DNA of 64,000 nucleotides. Source: Ferdinandcohnia salidurans (GTDB taxonomy: Bacteria > Bacillota > Bacilli > Bacillales > Bacillaceae_L). Below are positions 32,883-41,611 of the stretch, piece by piece (within the stretch, counting starts at the first letter, position 1; each line of letters starts with the position of its first letter). The notes beneath the pieces are model-generated. The model saw only the letters and a list, made by a program, of their open reading frames with translations, was not told the DNA's origin and searched no databases. The position numbers and the translations under genes were made by a program. The DNA is taken from the NCBI RefSeq assembly GCF_042680725.1, contig NZ_JBHUEK010000026.1, positions 62,001 to 126,000 of the forward strand, given 5' to 3'.

Positions 32883-34292
32883 GTGAGAGATTCTGACCGC
32901 AAGAAGCTCGAGTATGCAATTGATGAAATCACGGAAATTGCAGAAGGCTTTGGACTGGATTTTTATCCAATGAGATACGAAATTTGTCCTGCTGATATTA
33001 TTTATACATTTGGCGCTTATGGGATGCCTACTCGATTTTCGCATTGGAGCTTTGGAAAACAATTTTATCGAATGAAGCTGCAATATGATTTAGGATTAAG
33101 TAAGATTTACGAACTCGTCATCAATTCTGATCCATGTTATGCGTTTTTACTCGATTCCAATTCCCTTATTCAAAACAAATTGATTGTTGCTCACGTACTA
33201 GCACATTGTGATTTTTTCAAAAATAATTTCCGTTTTAGTAATACAAAACGAGATATGGTTGAAAGTATGGCAGCAACAGCGGAACGAGTAAAACATTATG
33301 AGCATGTTTACGGAAAACTTGAGGTGGAAACATTTTTAGATGCAGTGTTAGCTATTCAAGAGCATATTGACCCTTCCCTTATGAGGCCAAAGCTTAATTG
33401 GAGCCTTGAGGATGAAGAAGAAGAAATAAAGCGAAAGCCATCACCTTATGATGATTTATGGGGCTTAGATAAAACGGCAGCAAATGATAAACCAGTTGCA
33501 CGTAAGAAAAAGAAATTTCCGCCACAGCCTGAAAAAGATATCCTTTTATTTATTGAACAATACAGTCGGGAGCTAGAGGATTGGCAGCGTGATATTTTAA
33601 CAATGATGCGTGAGGAAATGCTGTATTTCTGGCCACAGCTTGAAACGAAAATCATGAACGAAGGCTGGGCTTCCTATTGGCACCAGCGAATTCTTCGAGA
33701 AATGGATCTTACTTCTGATGAAGCAATTGAGTTTGCGAAGCTCAATGCAGGTGTTGTGCAACCATCAAAAACAAGCATTAATCCATATTACTTAGGTTTA
33801 AAAATCTTTGAGGACATAGAGGAACGATACAATAACCCTACAAAGGAAATGATGGAACGTGGTGTTCAGCCAGGATCTGGACGTGAAAAAATCTTTGAGG
33901 TTCGTGAAGTTGAATCAGATATATCGTTCATTCGAAATTACTTAACAAAGGATTTAGTCCTACGTGAAGACATGTATCTCTTCCAAAAGCAAGGTCGCGA
34001 TTATAAAATCATTGATAAACAATGGACGCAGGTTCGTGACCAGCTCGTAAACATGCGTGTAAACGGTGGGTTCCCTTATATCACTGTAAACGATGGTGAC
34101 TATCTAAAAAGCGGAGAACTTTTCCTAAAACACTGGTACGAAGACATAGAGCTTGATTTAAAATATCTTGAAAAAGTACTTCCTTACATTTATCAACTAT
34201 GGGGCAGACCAGTCCACATGGAGACCGTATTAGAGAATAAATCTGTTGTATTTACGTATGATGGAAAGACGGTGCATAGGAAGTATATTTAA
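32883..34292 (+). CDS. spoVR: SpoVR family protein (intact copy)
   Basis: A 469-residue protein needed in B. subtilis for normal spore cortex. Seen are the N-terminal FGLDFYPMRYEICPADIIYTFGAYGMPTRFSHW, the His-rich VAHVLAHCDFFKNN, NEGWASYWHQRILREM and the long conserved C-terminus. GTG at 32883 lies eight bases after AAGGGGGAGA; an earlier in-frame GTG overlaps it. The last 635 bp (33658-34292) are present a second time at 36976-37610 with about 34 differences, so this copy probably has a transplanted 3' end acquired with the cassette that follows. Confidence 0.94.
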   Translation: MRDSDRKKLEYAIDEITEIAEGFGLDFYPMRYEICPADIIYTFGAYGMPTRFSHWSFGKQFYRMKLQYDLGLSKIYELVINSDPCYAFLLDSNSLIQNKLIVAHVLAHCDFFKNNFRFSNTKRDMVESMAATAERVKHYEHVYGKLEVETFLDAVLAIQEHIDPSLMRPKLNWSLEDEEEEIKRKPSPYDDLWGLDKTAANDKPVARKKKKFPPQPEKDILLFIEQYSRELEDWQRDILTMMREEMLYFWPQLETKIMNEGWASYWHQRILREMDLTSDEAIEFAKLNAGVVQPSKTSINPYYLGLKIFEDIEERYNNPTKEMMERGVQPGSGREKIFEVREVESDISFIRNYLTKDLVLREDMYLFQKQGRDYKIIDKQWTQVRDQLVNMRVNGGFPYITVNDGDYLKSGELFLKHWYEDIELDLKYLEKVLPYIYQLWGRPVHMETVLENKSVVFTYDGKTVHRKYI

Positions 34293-34751
34293 CTAAAAAA
34301 GTTACTAAGAAATCGAGCCGGCTCAAAAGCTGAGGTTTTAATTAAATTTCTGTACTAAAAGACGACTCAAATTCATTTCTTGAATTGAAAGTCGTTTTTT
34401 TTTATATTGTTTGGATAATTCTATAATTTTTTAAAGGAAATCAAGTATGTATTGAAGAATAGTATGTATATTTAGCCTTAACAAACCGAGATGAAATAGC
34501 ATGCTAGTAAAGAATTAATTCTGATATATAGGAAAGCACTAATTTTTTTCAGGTAATTTTTAGTTTTGATTAATAAATGTTAAAATATATATGACAAATT
34601 TAATACCTAAAAACCTTACTCAAATTTCTTAAATAGAATAAATAAAGTGGGTTTTAGATAAGTAATAAACTAATAATACATTTTAAGTTTAAATTTAATT
34701 TAAAGTATAATAAATTTTGATGTTTCTGATTGAAATATGTGGAGGTAGACA
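34293..34751. other. AT-rich gap at left end of the accessory cassette
   Basis: About 460 bases without a gene, markedly more AT-rich than spoVR. A clear terminator lies at 34357-34404. After it the sequence is low-complexity A/T with several possible -10 boxes (for example TTAAAATATATATG near 34578) that could drive the ATPase gene. The homology between the two spoVR copies stops exactly at the stop codon, so this is where unique cassette DNA begins. Confidence 0.6.
34357..34404 (+). terminator. Terminator after spoVR, inside cassette DNA
   Basis: GACGACTCAAATTCA (34361-34375) pairs with TGAATTGAAAGTCGT (34381-34395) around TTTCT, followed by eight T. Confidence 0.85.
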
Positions 34752-36209
34752 ATGAATAAGTGGACATTAGAAGTTCAAAATTTTGGTAAAATCAGGAATG
34801 CTTCGATTGAGGTTAGCCCTTTTATGATATTTGTAGGGGATAATAACAGTGGGAAAAGTTATATTATGGAGTTGCTTTGGGGACTTATTACAGAAACTGA
34901 TGATATTATTAGAAATATTGTTCACCTTGAAGGCTACAATGATTTTATAGAACGGAACATAAATATAATATCTTCAACACATGAAACAAAATTTAAAATC
35001 ACTCCTGAATTACAAAATGAACTTATATACTATTTTAATGAATCACTAAAATTACAAAAGGAAAGTTTTATTAAGAAGATCTTTAATCACTCAATTACTT
35101 TAGACAATATTAAAATTAAGAGGAAAGAATTCTTGGAATTGGAGGTAAAAGTTGAAAGACATCAAAGAATTTTTCCTATTGATGACTCTGAAGGTGCTCA
35201 AGAAGTGCAAGTAATTGAAGGATTAAGGGTTACTTTGATTCTTGATGATAAAAAAGTCTCATCTTATATTGTACGGGATGATAGAAGTATACTTTTGAGA
35301 ACTGTTTTTAGAAGAGTATTATATATGCTGATTCGAAAAGATTTTTATAATTTTTATAGTTATCCTCTTACTTTTAAGTCAAGGTTTAGTTATCTTCAGC
35401 CAATATATTTTCCAGCATCAAGGACAGGGTTTATGCATACATATCGGGCAATATTAGGTAATCAAAGAAATAATGCTGAAGATATAGAAGAAATCGACAT
35501 AGAAATAAATGAAGAATATAAAAATCAGATAGCAGGGACTAATTTAACTTTACCTACAATTATGTTCCTAGAGAAATTGCAAAAATTAAACTTGGATGCT
35601 GATAATCAAAAAAAGTACAAAGAGGAGCTTGATTTTTTAACAGGAAATATATTAGAAGGGAAACTATCAAAGGACTCGTTTGAACACTTTGAATTTGTAC
35701 CAAGCAATTCAGATGTTGGAATACCACTTCATGTTACTTCATCTCTTGTTGCTGAGTTGGCACCGATAGTAATGTTTTTATCTTCTTCATATGATCCTGA
35801 TTTATGGATCATAGAAGAACTAGAGTCTCATTTACACCCAAAAATTCAGATGGAAGTGGCACGCTTTTTATTTCATTTGTTGAATAGAAATAAAAATGTT
35901 TGGATTACAACACATAGCGATAGTCTTATGCAAAAGATTAATAATCTGCTCACATTATCACAGCATCCTAACAAGAATAAAATAATCGAAACACTTAATT
36001 TTAAATCTAAAGATATATTAGATGATGTTTCTGTGGTGAACGCGTACCAATTTTCATCTAACAATAGTATTACTGAAGTTGAGAAATTAGAATTAGACCT
36101 TTATGGGTATGAAATGCCTACTTTTAATAATGCATTAGAAAAACTGATAATTGAAACTGATAAAATTCAAAATATAGGTGAAGATTTAGATGGTAACAAT
36201 AGGAATTGA
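34752..36209 (+). CDS. AAA/ABC-type ATPase (OLD/AAA15-like), probable defence ATPase
   Basis: A 485-residue ATPase of the SMC/OLD-like class used in PARIS, Septu and Gabija-type systems. Walker A is GDNNSGKS (29-36); Walker B with D-loop is LWIIEELESHLHP (about 351-363), followed by the switch motif WITTHSDSLM (about 384-393). The LTSSLVAELAPI-type signature helix precedes Walker B. The middle (about 60-330) is a long unassigned insertion and no TOPRIM domain is visible. ATG after TGGAGG. It overlaps the next gene by 20 bases. AT-rich codon use and the split spoVR flanks indicate horizontal acquisition. Confidence 0.85.
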   Translation: MNKWTLEVQNFGKIRNASIEVSPFMIFVGDNNSGKSYIMELLWGLITETDDIIRNIVHLEGYNDFIERNINIISSTHETKFKITPELQNELIYYFNESLKLQKESFIKKIFNHSITLDNIKIKRKEFLELEVKVERHQRIFPIDDSEGAQEVQVIEGLRVTLILDDKKVSSYIVRDDRSILLRTVFRRVLYMLIRKDFYNFYSYPLTFKSRFSYLQPIYFPASRTGFMHTYRAILGNQRNNAEDIEEIDIEINEEYKNQIAGTNLTLPTIMFLEKLQKLNLDADNQKKYKEELDFLTGNILEGKLSKDSFEHFEFVPSNSDVGIPLHVTSSLVAELAPIVMFLSSSYDPDLWIIEELESHLHPKIQMEVARFLFHLLNRNKNVWITTHSDSLMQKINNLLTLSQHPNKNKIIETLNFKSKDILDDVSVVNAYQFSSNNSITEVEKLELDLYGYEMPTFNNALEKLIIETDKIQNIGEDLDGNNRN

Positions 36210-36813
36210 TTTTAACCGTGTACTAGAAAATTTCTACAAAAAAGAGAATCATAAAATTATTATCAATGAAACACAGGATAGTGGTAAAGCAGAGCTAGAA
36301 GTGATATTTCCTAATTTACCAAACATAAGTTACTATAAGTTGGAAGAGGAAAAGACACAATGGCTTAAGTTTATCAATAATCAAAAATGTGCTGACGGAG
36401 TAGTTTTACAAATTAATGAAAGTCAGAATAGACATGCAATTATATATATTTTCGAGCTTAAATCAACACTTTCCTCGTCAACTTGGTCGAAAGTGTTAAA
36501 ACAGTATAGAGGAGCCTTACTTCGTGCAATTTCCTTTTGCAATGTTGTGGGAATAAGTGATATTAGGGAAGTATATCTATATACTTCCTTTACAGATAGT
36601 TCAAAACTTGATTCAGAGAAAAAAGCTATCGAAAGTCAGCAAAATGTAAAGGGACTCATCGCAAAAAAAAGGTTTGTTGGACTAAAAAGTGAAGAAATAC
36701 TGAAGTGGGGGAACACAAATATAAAATTATTTCCAAATGGTGGATATTTCCCTCATCAAAAGATCACTCTGAGACATGTAAATGGTGTTAATACAGGGAG
36801 TTTCATCGTTTAA
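36190..36813 (+). CDS. PD-(D/E)XK-like nuclease partner of the ATPase
   Basis: A 207-residue protein translated from inside the end of the ATPase gene, with AGGTGAAG as ribosome site. It has a pattern of PD-(D/E)XK nucleases: an Asp in KCADGVVLQ (D69), a strand and IIYIFELKSTL (E89-x-K91), then a Gln/Tyr helix KVLKQYRGALLRA. Twenty residues separate D69 and E89, as usual in this fold. No HNH or TOPRIM motif. I infer an effector that cuts nucleic acid when released or activated by the ATPase. The fold call rests on motif reading only. Confidence 0.6.
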   Translation: MVTIGIDFNRVLENFYKKENHKIIINETQDSGKAELEVIFPNLPNISYYKLEEEKTQWLKFINNQKCADGVVLQINESQNRHAIIYIFELKSTLSSSTWSKVLKQYRGALLRAISFCNVVGISDIREVYLYTSFTDSSKLDSEKKAIESQQNVKGLIAKKRFVGLKSEEILKWGNTNIKLFPNGGYFPHQKITLRHVNGVNTGSFIV

Positions 36814-36975
36814 TGCTTATATTTTTGTTTTGGTGTGGACGGTTAGCTTCATTTAAAGAATTGTAGTTAAGCATTCTCATATTAATAAAAAGTTAAGGTG
36901 AAAAATGTAACTTTTTATCATATTTACCTAATAAGTTTATTTGCACACAAATTATAAAATTAACACCTTTTCGAT

Positions 36976-37610
36976 ACGAAGGCTGGGCTTCGTATTGGCA
37001 TCAGCGGATTCTCCGAGAAATGGATCTTACTTCTGATGAAGCAATTGAGTTTGCGAAGCTCAATGCAGGTGTAGTGCAACCATCCAAAACAAGCATTAAT
37101 CCATATTACTTAGGTTTAAAAATCTTTGAGGACATAGAGGAACGTTACAATAACCCAACGAAGGAAATGAAGGAACGTGGTGTTCAGCCAGGATCTGGGC
37201 GTGAAAAAATCTTTGAGGTTCGTGAAGTGGAATCAGATATTTCTTTCATTCGAAATTACTTAACGAAGGATTTAGTCCTGCGCGAAGACATGTATCTCTT
37301 CCAAAAGCAAGGACGAGATTATAAAGTCATTGATAAACAATGGACACAGGTTCGTGACCAGCTCGTGAACATGCGTGTCAACGGTGGGTTCCCGTATATC
37401 ACTGTAACCGATGGTGACTATCTAAAAAGCGGGGAGCTCTTCCTAAAACATTGGTACGAAGACATAGAGCTTGATTTAAAATATCTTGAAAAAGTACTAC
37501 CTTACATTTATCAACTATGGGGCAGACCCGTCCACATGGAGACCGTATTAGAGAATAAATCTGTTGTATTTACGTATGATGGAAAAACCGTGCATAGGAA
37601 ATATATTTAA
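36976..37610 (+). pseudogene. spoVR: Displaced 3' fragment of spoVR
   Basis: Repeats the last 635 bp of spoVR (33658-34292) including the stop codon. By hand I count about 34 substitutions, nearly all at third codon positions, with only a few amino acid changes (M to K, I to V, N to T). It starts abruptly inside the codon series for NEGWASYWH, without promoter or ribosome site, so it is not an expressed gene. Divergence without decay means the two copies come from different lineages rather than from a recent local duplication. Confidence 0.92.
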
Positions 37611-37616
37611 TGAGTA

Positions 37617-37656
37617 GGGGACGGACCTCTTGGTTATGTAACAGGAGGTCCGTCCT
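37617..37656 (+). terminator. Hairpin after the spoVR fragment, probably the native spoVR terminator
   Basis: GGACGGACCTC (37619-37629) pairs with GAGGTCCGTCC (37644-37654), then TTGTGTT. Confidence 0.6.
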
Positions 37657-37716
37657 TGTGTTATTAGTTAATACATGAAATACAATTGCTTTAAAGATTA
37701 CATACGGTGTTAACAC

Positions 37717-38085
37717 TCATACCAAGAAATACCCCACTTCAATCCCTATAAAGGCTAACATGATCCCCCCGCCGTAACTTAATAAGTTGTAGATGAAAAA
37801 ATCTTTTTTTCGTTTGCCAATATGGAGTTGTATTCCTTCCAGTTTAAATGTCGAAAATGTTGTAAATGCCCCCATAAATCCAGTACCAAGTAATAAAAAG
37901 GCATATCCTCCAATCCCCATTCCGATAATGAACCCAAGAAGAAAAGACCCTGATAAATTTATTAAAAGTGTAGCAATTGGTATACGAAATGAAAATTTCT
38001 TATTGATAAATTGACTGACTGCATAACGAGTAATTGCTCCAAAGAATCCTCCAACTCCAACCAATATGATATTAACAAGGCTCAT
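37717..38085 (-). CDS. crcB: Fluoride channel FluC/CrcB, second subunit gene
   Basis: A 122-residue four-helix fluoride exporter. The family motifs are VGGFFGAITRYAVSQF, TLLINLSGSFLLGF and GTGFMGAFTTFSTFKLE, with the Asn and Phe-box residues for F- permeation. It overlaps the upstream crcB by four bases; Bacillus species commonly encode two subunits that may form a heterodimer with opposite orientation. ATG after AAGGAG. Both genes are controlled by the fluoride riboswitch upstream. Confidence 0.95.
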   Translation of the reverse strand: MSLVNIILVGVGGFFGAITRYAVSQFINKKFSFRIPIATLLINLSGSFLLGFIIGMGIGGYAFLLLGTGFMGAFTTFSTFKLEGIQLHIGKRKKDFFIYNLLSYGGGIMLAFIGIEVGYFLV

Positions 38086-38459
38086 CCGACTGCTTCTCCT
38101 TTACTAACACGAAATCCTAATCGACTCATGATTAATCCCCCAATAATACTAGCAAATATATAGATGAATGCTAAAAATAACTCTTCAGTTTTAACAAGCG
38201 TGACCGTTTCCACACTTAACGTAGAAAAAGTCGTAAATGATCCAACAAACCCCGTTCCGATAGCGGCTTTTAAGTTAGCAGGGATTGAAAGCCTCTCCAC
38301 TAAGGCAGTTGTGAACCAAGATAATAGAAAACTCCCTATAAGATTGACGGTAAGAGTAGCAAACGGAAACACTGCACTTTCGTCGAACAATACAAAACCA
38401 ATAAAATACCTTAAAATTGCCCCTAAAAATCCTGCAATCCCAATTAAAAGATAAACCAT
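38082..38459 (-). CDS. crcB: Fluoride channel FluC/CrcB, first subunit gene
   Basis: A 125-residue paralogue of the following gene with the same motifs: AGFLGAILRYFIGFVLF, ATLTVNLIGSFLLSWF and GTGFVGSFTTFSTLSVET. The positive residue balance of the termini differs from its partner, as expected for dual-topology pairs. It starts about 35 bp after the riboswitch terminator, with TGGGAGG as ribosome site. Confidence 0.95.
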   Translation of the reverse strand: MVYLLIGIAGFLGAILRYFIGFVLFDESAVFPFATLTVNLIGSFLLSWFTTALVERLSIPANLKAAIGTGFVGSFTTFSTLSVETVTLVKTEELFLAFIYIFASIIGGLIMSRLGFRVSKGEAVG

Positions 38460-38494
38460 TTTGTTTTTCCTCCCATTTTAGGTGAAAATAAAAA

Positions 38495-38566
38495 GACTCC
38501 TGCCAGATAAAGTTACTGACAGGAGTCATTAGCCTAGTGGCAGTTAAAGGTGAACTCCATCACCTA
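38495..38566 (-). promoter_or_regulatory. Fluoride riboswitch (crcB motif) with terminator platform
   Basis: On the minus strand AGGTGATGGAGTTCACC (38565-38549) is the conserved fluoride aptamer stem-loop, followed by TTTAACTGCC and the pseudoknot/switch strand TGACTCCTG. GACTCCTGTCAG then pairs with CTGGCAGGAGTC before TTTTTATTTT, the terminator. Fluoride binding would hold the aptamer and prevent termination. A promoter is seen just upstream: TTGAAT (38598-38593) and TAAAAT (38576-38571), spacing 16. Confidence 0.95.
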
Positions 38567-38696
38567 TACTATTTTATATACTTTAAAAATATATTCAAAA
38601 TTGTATTTAAAATAATAATTCTTATACAAAAATTTTAACATATTTTTAGCAAAGTAACTATATTTTCTGTTTTTCGAATAGGGTCAAATTTGAAGA

Positions 38697-38722
38697 AGCT
38701 ACCCCATTGGTAGTTTTTTTGT
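38697..38722 (+). terminator. Orphan terminator upstream of the DGC gene
   Basis: GCTACC pairs with GGTAGT around CCATT, then seven T. No gene ends just before it on this strand, so it may attenuate a leader transcript of the following gene. Confidence 0.55.
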
Positions 38723-38820
38723 GTATATTTTTAAAAAGTCTGAAAATGGTGATGTTCCTCACAGAAATAAAATAGTAAATATACTAAAATTGATTCCAAT
38801 TATAAAGGGAGGGATATAAA

Positions 38821-39177
38821 GTGGAAAAAAAGAATTTGCCTCTAGTTTATTCTTGTTCAGGCTGTTCGTCCGCTGCGCAAACAGCAAATACAATAGCGAT
38901 AAAAATGGATCGAGAAAATATAGCTGAAATGTCTTGCATTGCAGGAGTAGGCGGAGATGTTAAACCACTTGTTAAAACAGCAAAATCAGGAAGGGATATC
39001 ATTGCGATTGACGGTTGCCCTCTAGCATGCTGTAAGCATATTTTGGCAAGACATGAAATCGAGGCTAAGCATCATTTTGTATTAACAAATTTTAATGTTC
39101 CAAAAATACAACATGTAGATCCGGATCCCCAACTAACGTTAGATACTTACAATGAGATATTGGAACTTACTAGATAA
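38821..39177 (+). CDS. DGC-domain putative zinc-binding protein
   Basis: A 118-residue cytoplasmic protein with two cysteine clusters: YSCSGCSSAAQTAN near the start and DGCPLACCKHIL in the middle, the latter defining the DGC family. Further features are MSCIAGVGGDVKPLVKTAKSG and GRDIIAIDG. Members are thought to bind zinc or handle sulfur and often occur beside thiosulfate or sulfur-transfer genes. GTG start after GGGAGGG. It is followed by a universal stress protein and a SulP transporter on the same strand. Confidence 0.85.
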   Translation: MEKKNLPLVYSCSGCSSAAQTANTIAIKMDRENIAEMSCIAGVGGDVKPLVKTAKSGRDIIAIDGCPLACCKHILARHEIEAKHHFVLTNFNVPKIQHVDPDPQLTLDTYNEILELTR

Positions 39178-39287
39178 CTTACTATAGGAAATTCAAGGTG
39201 GTAAATAAAAATATAAAGTAGGAAAAGGAGAATGAGTATATTGTAAAGAATTTAAATTAAGAAGCGCATTAAATAGGGAGGTCAATT

Positions 39288-39707
39288 ATGTACAATAGAA
39301 TCCTATTAGCTGCAGATGGTTCTGAGCACTCCAAACGGGCGGCTGAACATGCAATAATGCTTACAAACGGAAAATTAGATACAAAAATTGAAATCGTATA
39401 TGTAGTCGATCACAATAAAGTCAAATCCGATGTATTAGAAAATTGGAATGCTCCGGATATTGGTGATAAACGAAGACTACGATTAAAAGAAATTGAACAA
39501 ATAATGAGGAAATCAGGTGTTTCTTATGACATAACATTTCTTCATGGCGAACCAGGACCTACTATTGTAAATTATGCGAATAAAAATCAGTTTGACCTCG
39601 TCATCATTGGTAGCAGAGGACTAAATGTTCTACAGGAGTTTGTGCTTGGAAGTGTTAGTCACAAAGTTGCCAAGCGTGCAAATTGTCCAGTGCTAATTGT
39701 AAAGTAA
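39288..39707 (+). CDS. Universal stress protein (UspA family)
   Basis: A 139-residue nucleotide-binding stress protein. The N-terminal RILLAADGSEHSKRAAEHAI and the ATP-binding C-terminus DLVIIGSRGLNVLQEFVLGSVSHKVAKRANCPVLIVK (G-x2-G-x9-GS) are characteristic, so it likely binds ATP. ATG after GGGAGG. Own terminator. It often accompanies SulP-type transporters, one of which follows. Confidence 0.93.
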   Translation: MYNRILLAADGSEHSKRAAEHAIMLTNGKLDTKIEIVYVVDHNKVKSDVLENWNAPDIGDKRRLRLKEIEQIMRKSGVSYDITFLHGEPGPTIVNYANKNQFDLVIIGSRGLNVLQEFVLGSVSHKVAKRANCPVLIVK

Positions 39708-39714
39708 AATCGAG

Positions 39715-39760
39715 TAAAGGCAGTCAGTGCTTTATTTAAAAAGTACTGACTGTCTTTTTA
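39715..39760 (+). terminator. Terminator after the universal stress gene
   Basis: AAAGGCAGTCAGT pairs with ACTGACTGTCTTT, followed by TTTAT. Confidence 0.88.
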
Positions 39761-39899
39761 TTTGAGTACCGCACTAAAAACTACCATGTGGAATTAAGAA
39801 TTTTATTAAGTCGCAGTGAAAATAGAAGAAAACAGAAGAATAATGAAGGTGAGGTAAAATGTTTGCGTTTACATACTAATTTCACATATTAGCTGAAAT

Positions 39900-40014
39900 C
39901 CGCTATACTTTGATTTGTTCACGACGGACCCGACTTTCATGAGAGTTGAAAGTCAAAAAACATGAAGGCATTTGCCGGAGTAATACATTAATCAAAATAG
40001 AAAGAGGTGCTGAT
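39900..40014 (+). promoter_or_regulatory. Promoter and structured leader of the SulP gene
   Basis: TATACT (39904-39909) looks like a -10 box. The following leader has GACGGACCCGAC and a hairpin GACTTTCA/TTGAAAGTC (39931-39955), then CATTTGCCGGAG. No known riboswitch class was recognised. The remainder of this 300-bp gap, 39761-39900, shows nothing else. Confidence 0.4.
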
Positions 40015-41493
40015 TTGAATTTATCAACATTTAAAACTGAATGGTTTGGCAATGTGCGAGGAGATATTATGGCAGGGATTGTTGTTGCACTTGCGCTAAT
40101 TCCGGAGGCAATTGCCTTTTCACTAATTGCAGGAGTTGACCCAATGATAGGGTTGTACGCCTCATTTTGTATTGCCGTGACAATTGCATTTGTTGGGGGA
40201 AGACCTGGTATGATTTCTGCAGCAACAGGAGCAACTGCATTACTAATGGTGACATTGGTTGCAGATTATGGCCTCCAATACTTACTTGCTGCAACGATTT
40301 TAACGGGTGTTATCCAAATTATCATGGGTGTGTTAAAGCTTGGGAGACTTATGAAATTTGTCCCTCGTTCAGTCATGACTGGTTTCGTGAACTCACTTGC
40401 GATCTTGATTTTTGCGGCTCAATTACCGCATTTTGCAGGTGAATCATGGCAAATGTACGCAATGGTAGCAGGAGCCTTAGCCATTATTTATATCTTCCCG
40501 CGTTTTACAAAGGCTGTTCCATCACCATTAGTAGCTATCATTGTTATGACAGTAATCGCAGTATTAACTAATAGTGGAGTACGTACAATTGGAGATATGG
40601 GGGAGCTTCCATCAACATTACCTATTTTTTTACTCCCTGATATACCGTTGAATTTTGAAACATTAAAAATTATCTTCCCTTATTCTTTATCAATCGCAAT
40701 TGTTGGATTAGTTGAGTCATTATTAACAGCTTCGATTGTTGATGATATGACAGATACAGAAAGTGATAAAAATAAAGAAGCACGTGGGCAAGGGATAGCA
40801 AATATCGTTTCTGGCTTCTTTGGCGGAATGGCAGGTTGTGCGATGATCGGACAATCTGTAATTAACGTTAAATCTGGAGGTCGTGGAAGACTTTCTGCGT
40901 TTGTAGCCGGAGTATTTTTAATGGTCTTAATCATAGTACTTAAAGATTTCTTAGTTCAAATTCCAATGGCAGCCCTCGTTGGGGTGATGTTCATGGTTTC
41001 AATCGGAACGTTTGACTGGTCGGCCTTACGCACTCTCCATAAGGTTCCAATCACGGACACAATTGTCATGATTGTAACAGTGATCACAGTTTTACAGACA
41101 CATGACCTATCAAAAGGTGTTTTAGTTGGAATCATTCTGAGTGCAATTTTCTTTGCTTCAAAGATTTCAAAAGTAAAAGTTACAAGTCTTTCAGCAAAGA
41201 ATTCGCAAAAGAAAGTGTACCATGTTTCAGGGCAGTTGTTCTTCGCTTCAGTTACTGATTTTGTCAATAGTTTTGATTACAAAGAAGATGTGAAAGAAAT
41301 AGATTTAGATCTATCAAATGCCCACCTGTGGGATGACTCTGCGGTAGGCGCGATTGATAAGGTCGTCATGAAATACCATCAAAATGGGATAAACGTGAAC
41401 ATTAAAGGATTAAATACAGAAAGCAATAAATTAGTTGAGAAGCTTTCAGTACACAAGACACCAGGTGGTCTTGATAAAGCAGTAAATCATTAA
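40015..41493 (+). CDS. SulP-family anion transporter with STAS domain
   Basis: A 492-residue transporter with about ten to twelve helices and a C-terminal cytoplasmic STAS domain. SulP signatures are ALALIPEAIAFSLIAGVDPMIGLYASF near the start and GQGIANIVSGFFGGMAGCAMIGQSVINVKSGGRGRLS in the centre; the STAS part is VYHVSGQLFFASVTDFVNSF and DLDLSNAHLWDDSAVGAIDKV. Sulfate or bicarbonate are the likely substrates. TTG at 40015 follows AAAGAGGTG; an upstream in-frame extension is not supported. Confidence 0.92.
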   Translation: MNLSTFKTEWFGNVRGDIMAGIVVALALIPEAIAFSLIAGVDPMIGLYASFCIAVTIAFVGGRPGMISAATGATALLMVTLVADYGLQYLLAATILTGVIQIIMGVLKLGRLMKFVPRSVMTGFVNSLAILIFAAQLPHFAGESWQMYAMVAGALAIIYIFPRFTKAVPSPLVAIIVMTVIAVLTNSGVRTIGDMGELPSTLPIFLLPDIPLNFETLKIIFPYSLSIAIVGLVESLLTASIVDDMTDTESDKNKEARGQGIANIVSGFFGGMAGCAMIGQSVINVKSGGRGRLSAFVAGVFLMVLIIVLKDFLVQIPMAALVGVMFMVSIGTFDWSALRTLHKVPITDTIVMIVTVITVLQTHDLSKGVLVGIILSAIFFASKISKVKVTSLSAKNSQKKVYHVSGQLFFASVTDFVNSFDYKEDVKEIDLDLSNAHLWDDSAVGAIDKVVMKYHQNGINVNIKGLNTESNKLVEKLSVHKTPGGLDKAVNH

Positions 41494-41499
41494 GATAGG

Positions 41500-41533
41500 A
41501 AACGCGCTGTCTATTTGGCAGCGTGTTTTTTTG
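41500..41533 (+). terminator. Terminator after the SulP gene
   Basis: AACGCGCTG pairs with CAGCGTGTT, then TTTTTT. Confidence 0.85.
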
Positions 41534-41611
41534 TCTATAATGATTATTATTAGGAAACAATAAAAGGTAACTTCAAAATTTTTACAGTTAGAGTAACTGA
41601 GGTGCCTTTTT

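Noticed and set aside
36976..37610. A second functional spoVR-related gene
   Set aside because: It starts mid-gene with no promoter or ribosome site and lacks the N-terminal half; it is a displaced fragment.
38640..38720. Second fluoride-type riboswitch on the plus strand before the DGC gene
   Set aside because: Only a simple terminator hairpin is present; the aptamer core is missing.
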